Positions 24,339 through 33,291 of a DNA stretch of 64,000 nt are shown piece after piece. The position numbers and the translations under genes are program-made. Under the pieces are notes generated by a model, which did no database searches, was not told where the DNA came from, and saw only the letters and a program-made list of their open reading frames with translations. Within the stretch, counting starts at the first letter, position 1. The number at the start of each line of letters is the position of its first letter. Source of the DNA: Methanoregula sp. (GTDB lineage: Archaea; Halobacteriota; Methanomicrobia; Methanomicrobiales; Methanospirillaceae); assembly GCA_026394605.1 (NCBI GenBank), contig JAPKXY010000040.1, forward strand, positions 1-64,000. The letters are read 5' to 3'.

Positions 24339-24772
24339 GCATCCCCCCATACTTGAGGAATGTGCAGAGTTACATGTAACAATTTTTTCTGTCGTCATGC
24401 CGCCCTGCTCCCTGCGAATAGCGGTAAAAATTTGTTTTTCATGACAGGGATGTCTGACGATGCCGTCGTACGCCTCATCGGCATCCCCGTACTTTTTAAA
24501 AAATTATTTCTTTGTTAAATAATACACAGTTGATTGTGTGTTTTTTAGTCTGTTCCCCCGTCAGCTTCAGTCCGCCCAGCCCATCAAACGCCAGTCCCAT
24601 CCCCCGATGAATACACACCCCTTGAACGGCAGAGTGAACACCGGTTCAGACAGTACAAGTAATCATATAAAAAACAATAGAATTTGTCAACGGGGGAACG
24701 ATACTTTTGTTACCCTGTTTTTTTAAATTGGGGGTGTATCCTTATTCCCTGCATCTTTTTGGTGATGTGTTT
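24339..24772. other. AT-rich intergenic stretch with a terminator-like repeat
   Basis: No gene seen. TTAAATAATACACAGTTGATTGTGTGTTTTTT (about 24515-24546) is an inverted repeat followed by T and resembles the second terminator hairpin at 5233-5265 (TTAAATAATACACTGTTGACAGTGTA). Confidence 0.5.
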
Positions 24773-24940
24773 TTAATCCGGGATACTAAATCGCTCAAAG
24801 TAACATTCTCCAGAGGTCAGTGTTTCCCCGGGCTTGAGGGCAAGAAGGAAGTTATCGGCATGATCCAGGCACACATATGCCGAACAGCACCCGAATCCCT
24901 GATATCCTATAGCGTCCTTTTCACAGTATTCACATTTCAT
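24773..24940 (-). CDS. Small cysteine-rich, probably zinc-binding protein
   Basis: 55 residues encoded on the minus strand. It opens MKCEYCEKDAIGYQGFGCCS and continues AYVCLDHADNFLLALKPGET. The pattern CxxC...CC...CxxH suggests one or two zinc sites of a small treble-clef type. GGTGG precedes the ATG by about six bases. It is too short for most gene callers but has a clear start, a plausible binding-site pattern and a proper stop. Function unknown. Confidence 0.6.
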   Translation of the reverse strand: MKCEYCEKDAIGYQGFGCCSAYVCLDHADNFLLALKPGETLTSGECYFERFSIPD

Positions 24941-25032
24941 TTTTCCACCATAATAATTTCCTCTGTTCCTCTTTTCAAGATACTTTTTTTTGGTTTGCCG
25001 TTTTTTTTTTAAAAAAAATTTTAAAATATATA

Positions 25033-25106
25033 TGGGCTCGTCGAGATTCGAACTCGAGATCTTCGCCGTGTGAAGGCGACGTCATAGCCAGCTAGACCAC
25101 GAGCCC
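25033..25106 (-). tRNA. tRNA-Val (CAC anticodon)
   Basis: The minus strand folds as a complete cloverleaf: acceptor GGGCTCG/CGAGCCC, anticodon arm TCGCC-TTCACAC-GGCGA with anticodon CAC, and T arm CTCGAGTTCGAATCTCG-like with GTTCGAAT. The discriminator is A and no CCA is encoded. An A/T tract after the 3' end serves as terminator. It lies four bases from tRNA-Gly and is probably processed from one transcript. Confidence 0.95.
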
Positions 25107-25110
25107 ACAA

Positions 25111-25181
25111 TGCATCGACCGGGAATCGAACCCGGGCTATAGGCTTGGAAGGCCTAAGTCATGCCTCTAGACCATCGATGC
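25111..25181 (-). tRNA. tRNA-Gly (TCC anticodon)
   Basis: Minus strand. Acceptor GCATCGA/TCGATGC, anticodon arm TAGGC-CTTCCAA-GCCTA with anticodon TCC, and T arm CCGGGTTCGATTCCCGG. No intron and no encoded CCA. It is the upstream member of the two-tRNA transcript. Confidence 0.95.
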
Positions 25182-25351
25182 AACCGTGGATTACAATTTT
25201 GGCGAGCGGGAGTATTAATGATTGTCCTTTCAGGAATCAGGGATGGTATGTGCACCGGTTGTGGTTGTGCCAAAAAAAATGCGATGTCATGGCAGGGGGA
25301 ATTGCCTGATTGTGATGGGAACAACAAGATGAAAAAACGTGTGAACGTGAA

Positions 25352-26362
25352 TCAGTCCTTTCGTTTCGGTTTTTCCGGTACGACTGCCGCGACAAATGCA
25401 ATCACCGGCCCGATAATGAGCCCCGCCCAGAACAAAAGCCCGAGTAATCCGATGACCGCTAACACTACCCGCTCTTTTGCCAGCACGGGTTGGCCGGAAC
25501 CAAACCCGGTCCTCAGTGCAACGATTCCCAGCACGACCGGGATACTGATAAAAATGAGCGTGAGGATCGCAGATGGATCCCAGCCGGTGATCCCGAGAGC
25601 ACGCACCATCTGGGTGAACGTGATCGAAGCGCCGCCCAGATACAGGAGCCCGGCGGTGATCGCGAGCCAGCTGAACGGTGAACGGGAAACCCCGGTGCGC
25701 CTCTGCTGCCGGAGAAGCAGCGCGATGCCGAGCAGGACGACCGCGATGCACGGGGCGAGCACGATGACCGGCGACTGCCCCTCCCACGTATGGATCCCGA
25801 TCACGTTCACCGGCACAAGCAGCCACTCCGTTGCGCTGAACTCTTCCTTGAATCCCGGCGCAAGGCTGTAGTCCTGCTCTCCTCGTGAGGTGTGAACAGC
25901 GACATAATAGGTCCCGGATGCCGGTACCAATGCCGTATACGAGGCAACCTGGTATATTGCTGACGGGGTGAAGGGCTCGTACTCGGCATGTTCCGGCAGT
26001 CTGCCGGGGATGACGAATACCGCACTGCCCTGCGGGATCCGGAGGGAAGCCGGTGGCGTGCCGGATACCGGGATCCCCGCCCCCATGATCACGAGATCGG
26101 GAATTGCGGCATCCTTCCCGTTGACCATCAGCGAGACATGGAGTGTCTGCCCGGTTGTCATATCGAACCGGTAGTATGCCACACCATCCGGCTCATGGAT
26201 GTGCCCGTAAATGACATAGGACTTCTCCGGCTGATTGATCACGGTCGCGGAGGCAGGGTTATCGTTCTCTCCTGCGGAGAGCGGGACATGCCCGCAGGCA
26301 GGCGGCAGGATCAAAAAGATCACGAGGATGAACAGGAGTACAGGAAAACACCGGCGTACCAT
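25352..26362 (-). CDS. Exported membrane protein of unknown function
   Basis: 336 residues. It starts with a basic-hydrophobic signal peptide (MVRRCFPVLLFILVIFLILP). The next 170 residues form an extracytoplasmic, strand-rich domain containing SYVIYGHIHEPDGVAYYRFD and SGTYYVAVHTSRGEQDYSLA, which resembles the pre-peptidase C-terminal-type beta-sandwich found in sensors and proteases. The last 130 residues have four transmembrane segments, with a basic loop (LLRQQRRTGVSR) after the first and a KPKRKD tail. Likely a surface-facing membrane protein conserved in methanogens. No enzymatic motif. Confidence 0.75.
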   Translation of the reverse strand: MVRRCFPVLLFILVIFLILPPACGHVPLSAGENDNPASATVINQPEKSYVIYGHIHEPDGVAYYRFDMTTGQTLHVSLMVNGKDAAIPDLVIMGAGIPVSGTPPASLRIPQGSAVFVIPGRLPEHAEYEPFTPSAIYQVASYTALVPASGTYYVAVHTSRGEQDYSLAPGFKEEFSATEWLLVPVNVIGIHTWEGQSPVIVLAPCIAVVLLGIALLLRQQRRTGVSRSPFSWLAITAGLLYLGGASITFTQMVRALGITGWDPSAILTLIFISIPVVLGIVALRTGFGSGQPVLAKERVVLAVIGLLGLLFWAGLIIGPVIAFVAAVVPEKPKRKD

Positions 26363-26546
26363 ACTACAACACTTCTTTGTGTAATAATAACGCTGTGCAT
26401 CGCTGCACGGCGTAGGGCGATCCCGGGGTCGTATGGTTTTTTTTTAAATAAAGACACAACTGGTTGTAAAATATTTTAATGAGCACCTTCATTATGCTCC
26501 CGTACGAGACAGACTCATAATACTCCTGGCTTCCAATACAGTACGC

Positions 26547-27224
26547 ATGGAGAAGAAGATCGTCTTCGCATTCCTGTATATTCTTTTATTTCCTGCACTC
26601 ATCATCCTCCTTTCCGGAGATTTTACCTGGACTGAAGGCTGGATCTTCAGCATCTGGTTTATTGTCCTCTGTTTTGTGACAATCCTGTACCTGGAGCGGA
26701 AAGACCCGGCGTTGCTTGCAGAACGGTACAAGAAGCCCGGTGACGGTAACCAGGAACGCTGGGACAGGTATGCTGTCTATGGGCTCCTGATCGGATTCAT
26801 TCTCTGGATTATCATCATGCCGCTTGATGCAAAACGGTTTGGATGGTCTCATTATTTTCCCCTCTGGCTGAACGTTCTCGGGGGAGCCGGGCTGGCCGGA
26901 TCATTTTTCCTGTTCTTCCGGTCATATACCGATAACACGTTCCTGTCTCCCCTTGTCAGGATCCAGAAAGATCGGAACCAGCGGGTGGTGTCGAAAGGAG
27001 TATACGGATTTGTCAGGCATCCTATGTACCTTGGAGCGATCCTGATGTTTGTCGGGGCACCCTTGCTCCTCGGCTCATTCTACGGTGTGTTCGCGGGTCT
27101 TGCCCTGACCATTCTCCTTATGGTAAGGATACTGGGGGAAGAAGGGATGCTGAGCCGGGATCTGGAAGGTTACCGGGAGTATACGCAGAACGTCCGTTAC
27201 CGGCTTTTTCCTTTTCTCTGGTAG
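26547..27224 (+). CDS. Isoprenylcysteine carboxyl methyltransferase-family membrane protein
   Basis: 225 residues with about five hydrophobic helices. The C-terminal part carries the diagnostic stretch VVSKGVYGFVRHPMYLGAIL (GxYxxxRHPxY) and, later, EEGMLSRDLEGYREYTQNVR, the SAM-binding ICMT-type motifs. Archaea do not farnesylate proteins as eukaryotes do, so the natural substrate is unknown, and methylation of a lipid, protein or small molecule is possible. The gene stands alone, opposite to HtpX. Confidence 0.85.
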   Translation: MEKKIVFAFLYILLFPALIILLSGDFTWTEGWIFSIWFIVLCFVTILYLERKDPALLAERYKKPGDGNQERWDRYAVYGLLIGFILWIIIMPLDAKRFGWSHYFPLWLNVLGGAGLAGSFFLFFRSYTDNTFLSPLVRIQKDRNQRVVSKGVYGFVRHPMYLGAILMFVGAPLLLGSFYGVFAGLALTILLMVRILGEEGMLSRDLEGYREYTQNVRYRLFPFLW

Positions 27225-27282
27225 CGGCAATTTTTTTTTTAAAAAATCCCAAAAAAAAGAGTATTGACCGGGCCGGAGTACT

Positions 27283-28170
27283 TCAGAACCCGCGGAGTTC
27301 TGCCTCGACTTGTTCGAGGTTTGCGATCCGCTTTTCAAGCGCCGGGTGGGTGGAAAAGAGCTCCATGATAGCGTTGCCGGAGAGCGCCGGGATGATGAAG
27401 AACGCGTTGGCCCCCTGGACCTTTGCCTTCGCCTCGACCGGCACCGCCTCCATCCGCCCGCTGATCTTGCCAAGCGCTGAGATAAGCGCCCGCGGGTTCT
27501 TTGTGATATACCCGCTGCCCCGGTCAGCGGCAAACTCACGGTAGCGCGAGAGCGCCATGATCAGCAGGTTGGCAACGAAGTATACGACCATTGCAACAAG
27601 GCCCGCGATGATCCATGCGCCGGCTCCTTCCGAGTTGCTGCGCCTGCCAAACATCGCTCCCCACAGGAAGTTCTGCATGATGATCGAGGCGATCATGGCG
27701 ATGAAGCTTGCCATGGTCATGGTCAGGATGTCGCGGTTCTTTACATGGGAGAGCTCGTGGGCGAGCACCGCCTCCAGTTCGTCCTTTTTAAGCAGGCGCA
27801 TGATCGAATCGGTGCACGCTACAACGGCATGCTTCGGGCTCCTGCCCGTCGCAAACGCGTTGGGCACCGGACTCTGCATGATCGCAACCTTCGGCTTGGG
27901 GAGATCTGCCTCCCTGCAGAGCTTCTCGATCATCTGGTGCAGTTCGGGGAACTCATCCTCTTCGACAATGCGGGAGCCTGTCGTCCAGAGCACCAGTTTA
28001 TCTGAGAAGAAATACTGGATGAACGCCATGCCCACGGCAATCAGGATCAAAAACGACATTCCAATCCCAAGTGCCCAGAGTACGGCAAGGAACACGAGAT
28101 AGACGATGAACAATAAAAACATCGTCAGCCAGACTCTGCCGGTAAGACCCCAGTCACGTTTCCAGATCAT
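27283..28170 (-). CDS. htpX: HtpX-type membrane zinc metalloprotease
   Basis: 295 residues. Two N-terminal helices (WLTMFLLFIVYLVFLAVLWA onward), then the zinc motif HELSHVKNRD (HExxH) near residue 140, two more hydrophobic segments, and the downstream glutamate region SRYREFAADRGSGYITKNP (third zinc ligand in EFAAD). This is the M48B family, which degrades misfolded membrane proteins. Length and motif order are normal. It is convergent with the methyltransferase at 26547. Confidence 0.93.
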   Translation of the reverse strand: MIWKRDWGLTGRVWLTMFLLFIVYLVFLAVLWALGIGMSFLILIAVGMAFIQYFFSDKLVLWTTGSRIVEEDEFPELHQMIEKLCREADLPKPKVAIMQSPVPNAFATGRSPKHAVVACTDSIMRLLKKDELEAVLAHELSHVKNRDILTMTMASFIAMIASIIMQNFLWGAMFGRRSNSEGAGAWIIAGLVAMVVYFVANLLIMALSRYREFAADRGSGYITKNPRALISALGKISGRMEAVPVEAKAKVQGANAFFIIPALSGNAIMELFSTHPALEKRIANLEQVEAELRGF

Positions 28171-28317
28171 AATTGGTACTTATTCAACAGGGACGCTTTT
28201 AAAATATTCGACGATGCCATACCAAAGACCGGCACACTCCCCGTCATAGTCCAGAGGCTGTGCCGGTGAAGAGATACATCAGAAACTATTTTTTCGGGCA
28301 GCACCTGACGATTAGGT

Positions 28318-28968
28318 ATGACAGACGCCGACCCCGAAGCGCTCGCAGATGTCGGGTACGGGATCTTCGAGCACCTCTTAAACAAGGGGCTGCGGGAGCA
28401 GGGAAAGCAGCTCTTTGCACTCGTGGAGCAGGGGGTCGACTTCAGGAAAGAATTTGACGGGATCTTCTCCCGGTTTGCCGGCGAATACCCCCAGCTTGCC
28501 GGGGCACTGGCCCTGCGGTTTGCAGAGACCGGCACCATCTACGACATGATCAAGGGCGGGGAAGGGGTCGTGCCGACAAAGACCACGCAGATGTACTGGA
28601 TCGTGCAGGACGCACCGGACAGCAGGCCGGAGGCGATCGAGGACGAGGACGCCGGCAAGTGGCTCATCTTCCAGGAACCGGACCAGGTGGATGCGGCATG
28701 GAAGAGGGTGCGGGACGCAGCCGTTGCCGGTGAGCTGGGCATCTCGACCAAGGTGAGCACGGCAAAGCCCAACCCGGATTCACGGGATACCCGCAAGGTC
28801 ATCTATGTGTACACAAAGGACTGGGCAGACGAGGCGGACGTGATGCGGGTCCGCCAGAACCTCAGGGATCTTGGGTTTGTCGACCGGATCGGGTACAAGC
28901 GCAATATCGAAACATTTGCCGGCGAATATGCGAAAAAAGGGAAGCGGGTAACCTATTATTCCTCGTAA
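28318..28968 (+). CDS. BLES03/DUF1917-family protein (putative phosphothreonine lyase-like)
   Basis: 216 residues. Residues 85-215 carry the family pattern: MYWIVQDAPDS, GKWLIFQEPDQVDAAWKRVR, AGELGISTKVSTAKPNPDSR, KVIYVYTKDWADEADVMRVR and LGFVDRIGYKRNIETFAGEY. This matches UPF0696/BLES03, whose fold resembles MAPK phosphothreonine lyases and eIF4E-like folds. Residues 1-75 are an extra helical region. The catalytic role in archaea is unproven. The stop TAA is joined to the next start (TAATG). Confidence 0.75.
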   Translation: MTDADPEALADVGYGIFEHLLNKGLREQGKQLFALVEQGVDFRKEFDGIFSRFAGEYPQLAGALALRFAETGTIYDMIKGGEGVVPTKTTQMYWIVQDAPDSRPEAIEDEDAGKWLIFQEPDQVDAAWKRVRDAAVAGELGISTKVSTAKPNPDSRDTRKVIYVYTKDWADEADVMRVRQNLRDLGFVDRIGYKRNIETFAGEYAKKGKRVTYYSS

Positions 28969-29546
28969 TGTTTACACACCTGAACTGCGGTTCAGGGGAA
29001 TTTATGAATATGCGAGAACCAGGTCCCGCTATGCAGGATTCCCCGGTGTATGAAAAATATCCTTTCTGGATGGTACTGGTATCCACTCTCCTCTCTGTTT
29101 CCGTATATGTTATTGGCGCAGTGATCCTCTCTTGGCTTGGTCTTGCCTGGCTTGTCCTGTATCTTCTGTTCATTCTCCTGCTTGAACTCCGGCTGGTACG
29201 GGGACACTGCGTGGACTGCTGGTACTATGGAAAGACCTGTGCCTTTGCAAAGGGCCAATTAAGTGCCATGTTTTTTCCGAAAGGAGCATTGGAACGTTTC
29301 AGTAAAAAGACGATAACATGGAAGGATATCGTACCCGATTTTCTCGTCTTTATAATCCCCCTTCTTGCGGGAATAGCGCTTCTCATCCGTACCTTCAGCT
29401 GGATCCTGCTCCTGCTCATTATTGCCCTCTGTATCCTCGGTTTTGTTGGAAATGCGCTGGTGAGAGGGCATATCGCCTGCAAGTATTGCAAACAAAGGGA
29501 GATCGGGTGCCCGGCGCAACGACTCTTTGACAGAACAAAAGAGTAA
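28968..29546 (+). CDS. Membrane protein with two cysteine clusters
   Basis: 192 residues if begun at the overlapping ATG 28968; later ATGs at 29004 and 29031 are also possible, the last giving MQDSPVYEKYPFWMVLVSTL. There are four hydrophobic helices in two pairs. Between the pairs is GHCVDCWYYGKTCAFAKGQL and after the last helix CKYCKQREIGCPAQ; both clusters could bind a metal. I recognise no named function. The TAATG overlap suggests co-expression with the BLES03-like gene. Confidence 0.7.
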   Translation: MFTHLNCGSGEFMNMREPGPAMQDSPVYEKYPFWMVLVSTLLSVSVYVIGAVILSWLGLAWLVLYLLFILLLELRLVRGHCVDCWYYGKTCAFAKGQLSAMFFPKGALERFSKKTITWKDIVPDFLVFIIPLLAGIALLIRTFSWILLLLIIALCILGFVGNALVRGHIACKYCKQREIGCPAQRLFDRTKE

Positions 29547-29655
29547 CTATTCAACGCTTTTATTCCAAAGAAGCCAATCCCTGAAAAAGCGGGAACATCA
29601 CTGGCGAGGTTATTCTGAATTACATTCTAAAAAAAAGAAAAAACCTGTCTTGGGG

Positions 29656-29802
29656 TTATGCCTTCCGTTCCTTGTTCTTGGGGCGCAGGTGCTTGTACCC
29701 GCACTTGCGGCACGTGGTCGCACGGATCGCGTTGCGTGCGTTGCAGTGCATACAGATCTTTACATTGAGCAAACGGGCCTCTGCCTCGGGAAACTTTGCC
29801 AT
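29656..29802 (-). CDS. rpl40e: 50S ribosomal protein L40e
   Basis: 48 residues: [20 protein letters not shown], then [20 protein letters not shown] and a basic tail. The CxxC...CxxC zinc ribbon (KICMHC, TCRKCG) and length are diagnostic of archaeal L40e. It is the last gene of the large minus-strand information-processing operon, 55 bases after the XTP diphosphatase stop. Confidence 0.95.
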   Translation of the reverse strand: MAKFPEAEARLLNVKICMHCNARNAIRATTCRKCGYKHLRPKNKERKA

Positions 29803-29857
29803 CGTACGAACTCTCCTGTCCTATTATACATGATGTAAAGCCTATTAACCGTTTGCG

Positions 29858-30415
29858 TCATGGCGTCGTGCCGTTGCGCTCCATGAACCAGTCCCGGAAT
29901 GCGGTAAGCGCCTTTGCCCGGTGCGAGATTCGGCTCTTCTCTGCAAGCGGGATCTCGGCAAGGGTTTTACCCTCATACTCAAAGATCGGGTCGTACCCGA
30001 ACCCCTCCCTGCCCCGCGGGGCGGCGGTGATCGTGCCGTATATGGTGCCGGTAAAGACCCGGATCCCGTCCGCGTCCGCAAACGCGATTGCGGTGGTGAA
30101 GCTGGCGCTGCGGTCTGCCACACCATCCATCAGCCTGAGGATACCGGCATTCCCGATCGTGTCAAGGACATACGCCGCGTACGGTCCGGGAAACCCGGCC
30201 AGTGCGTCAATCTCAAATGCAGTATCATCGACAATCAGCGGCTCTGCAAGCTGCCCGTACGCGTACCGCGCTTTCTCGCGGGCAATCTCACCCACGTCAT
30301 CGTTCCGGAGCTCGGGGCACGCGAGCGCCACATGCGTAACGTCGACTTTGCCGGCAAAGAACGCTGCCACTTCATGTGCCTTATGCGGGTTGCTTGTCAC
30401 AACCATAAGCTTCAC
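29858..30415 (-). CDS. rdgB: XTP/dITP diphosphatase (RdgB/HAM1 family)
   Basis: 185 residues. MKLMVVTSNPHKAHEVAAFF holds the TSNxxK motif, and LIVDDTAFEIDALAGFPGPY is the substrate and metal site. FGYDPIFEYEGKTLAEIPLA followed by KSRISHRAKAL closes the active site. It removes XTP, ITP and dITP by pyrophosphohydrolysis. The start overlaps the Kae1-Bud32 stop by four bases (30412-30415), a linkage conserved in many euryarchaea. Confidence 0.95.
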   Translation of the reverse strand: MKLMVVTSNPHKAHEVAAFFAGKVDVTHVALACPELRNDDVGEIAREKARYAYGQLAEPLIVDDTAFEIDALAGFPGPYAAYVLDTIGNAGILRLMDGVADRSASFTTAIAFADADGIRVFTGTIYGTITAAPRGREGFGYDPIFEYEGKTLAEIPLAEKSRISHRAKALTAFRDWFMERNGTTP

Positions 30416-31989
30416 TGGTACCGCCCCCGCAGTACGATCTCGTGCTCGCGTGCAATCACGTCGCCAGCACCTGCAAATGTCTCCTGGTACCCATCGCAGA
30501 ACGCGGCTTTAAGAGCGGCGGCGGCACCGGTGGTGCTCTCGAGTGTCTGGAACAGCACATGGATATCCACACCCCGCTGCTCGATCTCGGTGGTGACCTG
30601 CGCAAGCCCGAAATCGATCAGGACGCAGCGCCCGTCGCGCATGATCATATTGCTCGTGGTCAGGTCGCCGTGCATGATGCCGGCACTGTGCAGCCGCCCG
30701 ACCATGCGGCCGGCTTCCTGTACGTTCTTCACCGAGAGGTCCTGCGTAAGGAGCGTGCCCTCCACCTGCTCCATGACAATCGTATCTGCCGTAATGTCGC
30801 TCATCACAGGAGTCGGTACCCCGGCATGGCGGGCGGCCGCGATCAGCCGCGCTTCGGCGCGGGTGCGTTCGGCAATGAGCCGGCGATCGAGCGCCGGCAC
30901 GCGGTACCGCTTGGAGAGCCGGCGTTTCGCTGCGCTGCCATGTTCAAATTCGATGATCGCCTCTGCACCGCGTGCCGGACCAGCACGGAACGGGGGACCT
31001 TCCTGAAGCACCCCAGCGGGTTGCGGGCCTGCCCATGTCACGTCCACGTCATCGGCCCTGTACGAGGGGTTAATCTGCGAGGATCCGACGGGAAGTGACT
31101 GCCCGCTCTCCAGCATCAGCTTGCCCGTATACGCGATCATCGCGCCGTTGTCGCCGAGATATTTCTGTTCAGGCACAAAGAATTGTGCGCCGCGGTCCTC
31201 GCACATCGCCCGCAGCATCTCCTGCAGCCGGTTGTTTGCGCCCACCCCACCGACAAGAAGCACTTCGTCTTTTGCCGCAAGCGACATCGCCCGCTCGGTC
31301 ACCTCCACGCACATCGCAAACGCGGTCTCCTGGAACGAGCAACAGACATCTTCAAGGGGTGCCTTGCTCTCCTTTGCTGCAGACATCAGCCCGGAGAAGG
31401 CAAGGTCCATGCCCTTGACCGTGTACGGCAGGTCGGTATAGGTCCCCGTAGCTGCGAGTTGTTCGATGATCGGGCCGCCCGGGTGCATCAGACCTTTGGA
31501 TCGCGCGAATTTGTCGAGCGCGTTGCCGATCCCGATGTCAAGTGTTTCGCCGAATATCCGGTACCTGCCGTTCAGGTACCCGATCACCTGCGTGTTCGCA
31601 CCGCTTGCATACAGCACGATCGGGTCGCGGCAACCGGTGGCAAACCGGCCGATCTCCACGTGGGCGACGCAGTGGTTTACGCCGGCAAGCGGGACGTCAA
31701 GCGCAAGCGCAAGCGAGCGGGCAGCGGTGGCAACGGTCCGTAAACACGGGCCAAGCCCCGGGCCCCGGGAGAATGCAATACCGGTGATCGCTTCCGGATC
31801 GCAAAGAACAGACGATATGAGATCGTTCATCACCGACGCATGGTGCTGGGCAGCCTCACGGGGGTGGATGCCCCCGTGCAGCGGGCTGTACGGCCGTGAA
31901 ACAAGAGCGATGAGATCGGCATCAAAAACGGCGGCACTGAGGTTCCACGCAGTGCCCTCAATCCCGAGTACCTGCCCGAAACGAGGCAT
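30412..31989 (-). CDS. Kae1-Bud32 fusion, tRNA t6A synthase / protein kinase
   Basis: About 525 residues from ATG 31989. The N-terminal Kae1 domain (1-325) has LGIEGTAWNLSAAVFD and the metal-binding HHASVMNDL and HCVAHVEIGR motifs, plus VLLVGGVGANNRL. The C-terminal Bud32 kinase domain has an atypical P-loop, HSAGIMHGDLTTSNMIMRD (catalytic Asp) and VLIDFGLAQ (DFG). Together with Pcc1/Cgi121 it forms the KEOPS complex that makes N6-threonylcarbamoyladenosine on tRNA. Fusion is common in euryarchaea. A TTG six bases earlier is a weaker start. Confidence 0.95.
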   Translation of the reverse strand: MPRFGQVLGIEGTAWNLSAAVFDADLIALVSRPYSPLHGGIHPREAAQHHASVMNDLISSVLCDPEAITGIAFSRGPGLGPCLRTVATAARSLALALDVPLAGVNHCVAHVEIGRFATGCRDPIVLYASGANTQVIGYLNGRYRIFGETLDIGIGNALDKFARSKGLMHPGGPIIEQLAATGTYTDLPYTVKGMDLAFSGLMSAAKESKAPLEDVCCSFQETAFAMCVEVTERAMSLAAKDEVLLVGGVGANNRLQEMLRAMCEDRGAQFFVPEQKYLGDNGAMIAYTGKLMLESGQSLPVGSSQINPSYRADDVDVTWAGPQPAGVLQEGPPFRAGPARGAEAIIEFEHGSAAKRRLSKRYRVPALDRRLIAERTRAEARLIAAARHAGVPTPVMSDITADTIVMEQVEGTLLTQDLSVKNVQEAGRMVGRLHSAGIMHGDLTTSNMIMRDGRCVLIDFGLAQVTTEIEQRGVDIHVLFQTLESTTGAAAALKAAFCDGYQETFAGAGDVIAREHEIVLRGRYQ

Positions 31990-31996
31990 GCACAAC

Positions 31997-32176
31997 TTAT
32001 TTTTTGAATTCAGTATAGCCGCATTTCCCGCAGGCAGTCCGGTTCTCGTGGTCTGCCATCATGACACCGGGCCCGCAGCGCGGACAGTATTTCTTTGAGG
32101 TGGTCACCCTGCCGCCCTCGACTTTGAAGAATGCACCCCGCTTCTTTCCCTTTGCCGCTGCTTCCTTCTTTGCCAT
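31997..32176 (-). CDS. rps27ae: 30S ribosomal protein S27ae
   Basis: 59 residues starting MAKKEAAAKGKKRGAFFKVE. The zinc ribbon is KKYCPRCGPGVMMADHENRT followed by ACGKCGYTEF. Length and CxxC spacing are those of archaeal S27ae (no ubiquitin fusion). It starts two bases after the S24e stop and ends seven bases before the Kae1-Bud32 ATG. Confidence 0.95.
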   Translation of the reverse strand: MAKKEAAAKGKKRGAFFKVEGGRVTTSKKYCPRCGPGVMMADHENRTACGKCGYTEFKK

Positions 32177-32178
32177 GC

Positions 32179-32478
32179 TTACGCCGCCCCTTCCTGTTTG
32201 GGTTTGGGCATGCCGCGTGTCATCAGGTGCGCACGCTCGGTCTTCTTTTTGACCTCTTCGCTGTCATAGATGCGCGCCTCGCCGGTAAGTTCCATCCTGC
32301 CGTATCTGCTCTTCAACGAGTCCAGTACCACCTGCTGGTCTTTGACATTGAGGAGTGCGCAGATCTTTCCGATGATCTGCATGCGCGAGGGAGTTGCACC
32401 GTCGTATTGGAGCGTGAACCGGACCTCCCGTCGTGATAAAAGTTCGTTCCTTTTATCGCTGGTAATTTCAAAATCCAT
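32179..32478 (-). CDS. rps24e: 30S ribosomal protein S24e
   Basis: 99 residues. MDFEITSDKRNELLSRREVR and the central VKDQQVVLDSLKSRYGRMEL match archaeal S24e (D..NPLL.R.E..F......P.R..V...L......V.V......FG). The basic C-terminal half ends in PKPKQEG. Its position between dephospho-CoA kinase and S27ae is typical. Confidence 0.95.
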   Translation of the reverse strand: MDFEITSDKRNELLSRREVRFTLQYDGATPSRMQIIGKICALLNVKDQQVVLDSLKSRYGRMELTGEARIYDSEEVKKKTERAHLMTRGMPKPKQEGAA

Positions 32479-32584
32479 CGATATCCTGTAATTATTGGAA
32501 ACCGTGTTATTTAAAATGCGATCATTGCCCGGACCTGTTCTTCAGACGAAAGAAAACACCAACCAGATAAAAAAACCGGCTCCT

Positions 32585-33079
32585 TTACCTCTCATCCATC
32601 CGGACGAAATGGGCGAGCAGTTCCCGTGCCTTTTCTTTTGCCTGCCTGTCCACGGTGCGGAACACGACGCCTTTATGGGGCTGCCCGTAGAGCACGACCG
32701 CTCCCTGCGGCGCGGCGATGACGAGCGGGATGACAGAAAGATCCTCCTCGCCGTTCACGACGATGGTTGCCGGCGGGTGGGCGATTGCGTCGTCAATGCC
32801 CGCGATCAGATCATCGGTAATTGTACCGGCGGGGTTCTTCACGTTCAGGATCCGGCCGGTACATGGGGCATTCTTCGTGCAGGGCGAGCGCATGGTATGC
32901 CCGTCAATAATGGATATGGATGGGGTGATGCCGTTTTTATGAAGGTTATGGGTTACGACATCCCCGACCGTATAAATGCTGCGGTGGGAAAGCCGGGGGA
33001 TGATATCTGCAATACTTGAAAACAGCTCCCCGAACGGCTCCTTGAAAAAACGGCGGCTCTCATCCGGGAGTCTGAGCAT
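32585..33079 (-). CDS. GTP-dependent dephospho-CoA kinase (DUF359)
   Basis: 164 residues. The family core is visible in YTVGDVVTHNLHKNGITPSI, SIIDGHTMRS, KNPAGTITDDLIAGI and VVNGEEDLSVIPLVIAAPQG followed by VLYGQPHKGVVF. This DUF359 family was shown in Thermococcus to phosphorylate dephospho-CoA with GTP, the last step of archaeal CoA synthesis. The ATG overlaps the Spt4 stop (TGATG). Part of the conserved information-processing operon. Confidence 0.92.
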   Translation of the reverse strand: MLRLPDESRRFFKEPFGELFSSIADIIPRLSHRSIYTVGDVVTHNLHKNGITPSISIIDGHTMRSPCTKNAPCTGRILNVKNPAGTITDDLIAGIDDAIAHPPATIVVNGEEDLSVIPLVIAAPQGAVVLYGQPHKGVVFRTVDRQAKEKARELLAHFVRMDER

Positions 33080-33285
33080 CAGCGGACCTTCAGCGCATAG
33101 CGACCGGCAAGTTTGATATTCATCTTTTTTGCGACATCAGAGTGTTCGGGGTCGATGATCACGAGATAGCCTGACCAGTCATCACTTATGTTTGAGGTGC
33201 CGCAGACTGAACAACCCTCCCCGTCAACGACGCGGTGGCATTCACGGCAGACCTTCCCCTGTTTCTTCTTACCAGGTCCTGGCAT
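33079..33285 (-). CDS. spt4: Transcription elongation factor Spt4 (RpoE2)
   Basis: 68 residues with the zinc ribbon KVCRECHRVV...GEGCSVCGTSNISD (CxxC...CxxC) and DWSGYLVIIDPEHSDVAKKM, the Spt5-binding surface. It pairs with Spt5 to form the processivity clamp of RNA polymerase. It lies six bases downstream of the Rpo7 stop. Confidence 0.95.
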   Translation of the reverse strand: MPGPGKKKQGKVCRECHRVVDGEGCSVCGTSNISDDWSGYLVIIDPEHSDVAKKMNIKLAGRYALKVR

Positions 33286-33291
33286 AATCGC

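Noticed and set aside
25229-25871. Frame starting MCTGCGCAKKNAMSW, metal-site-like
   Set aside because: It runs into the antisense of the membrane protein at 25352 and has no ribosome-binding site.
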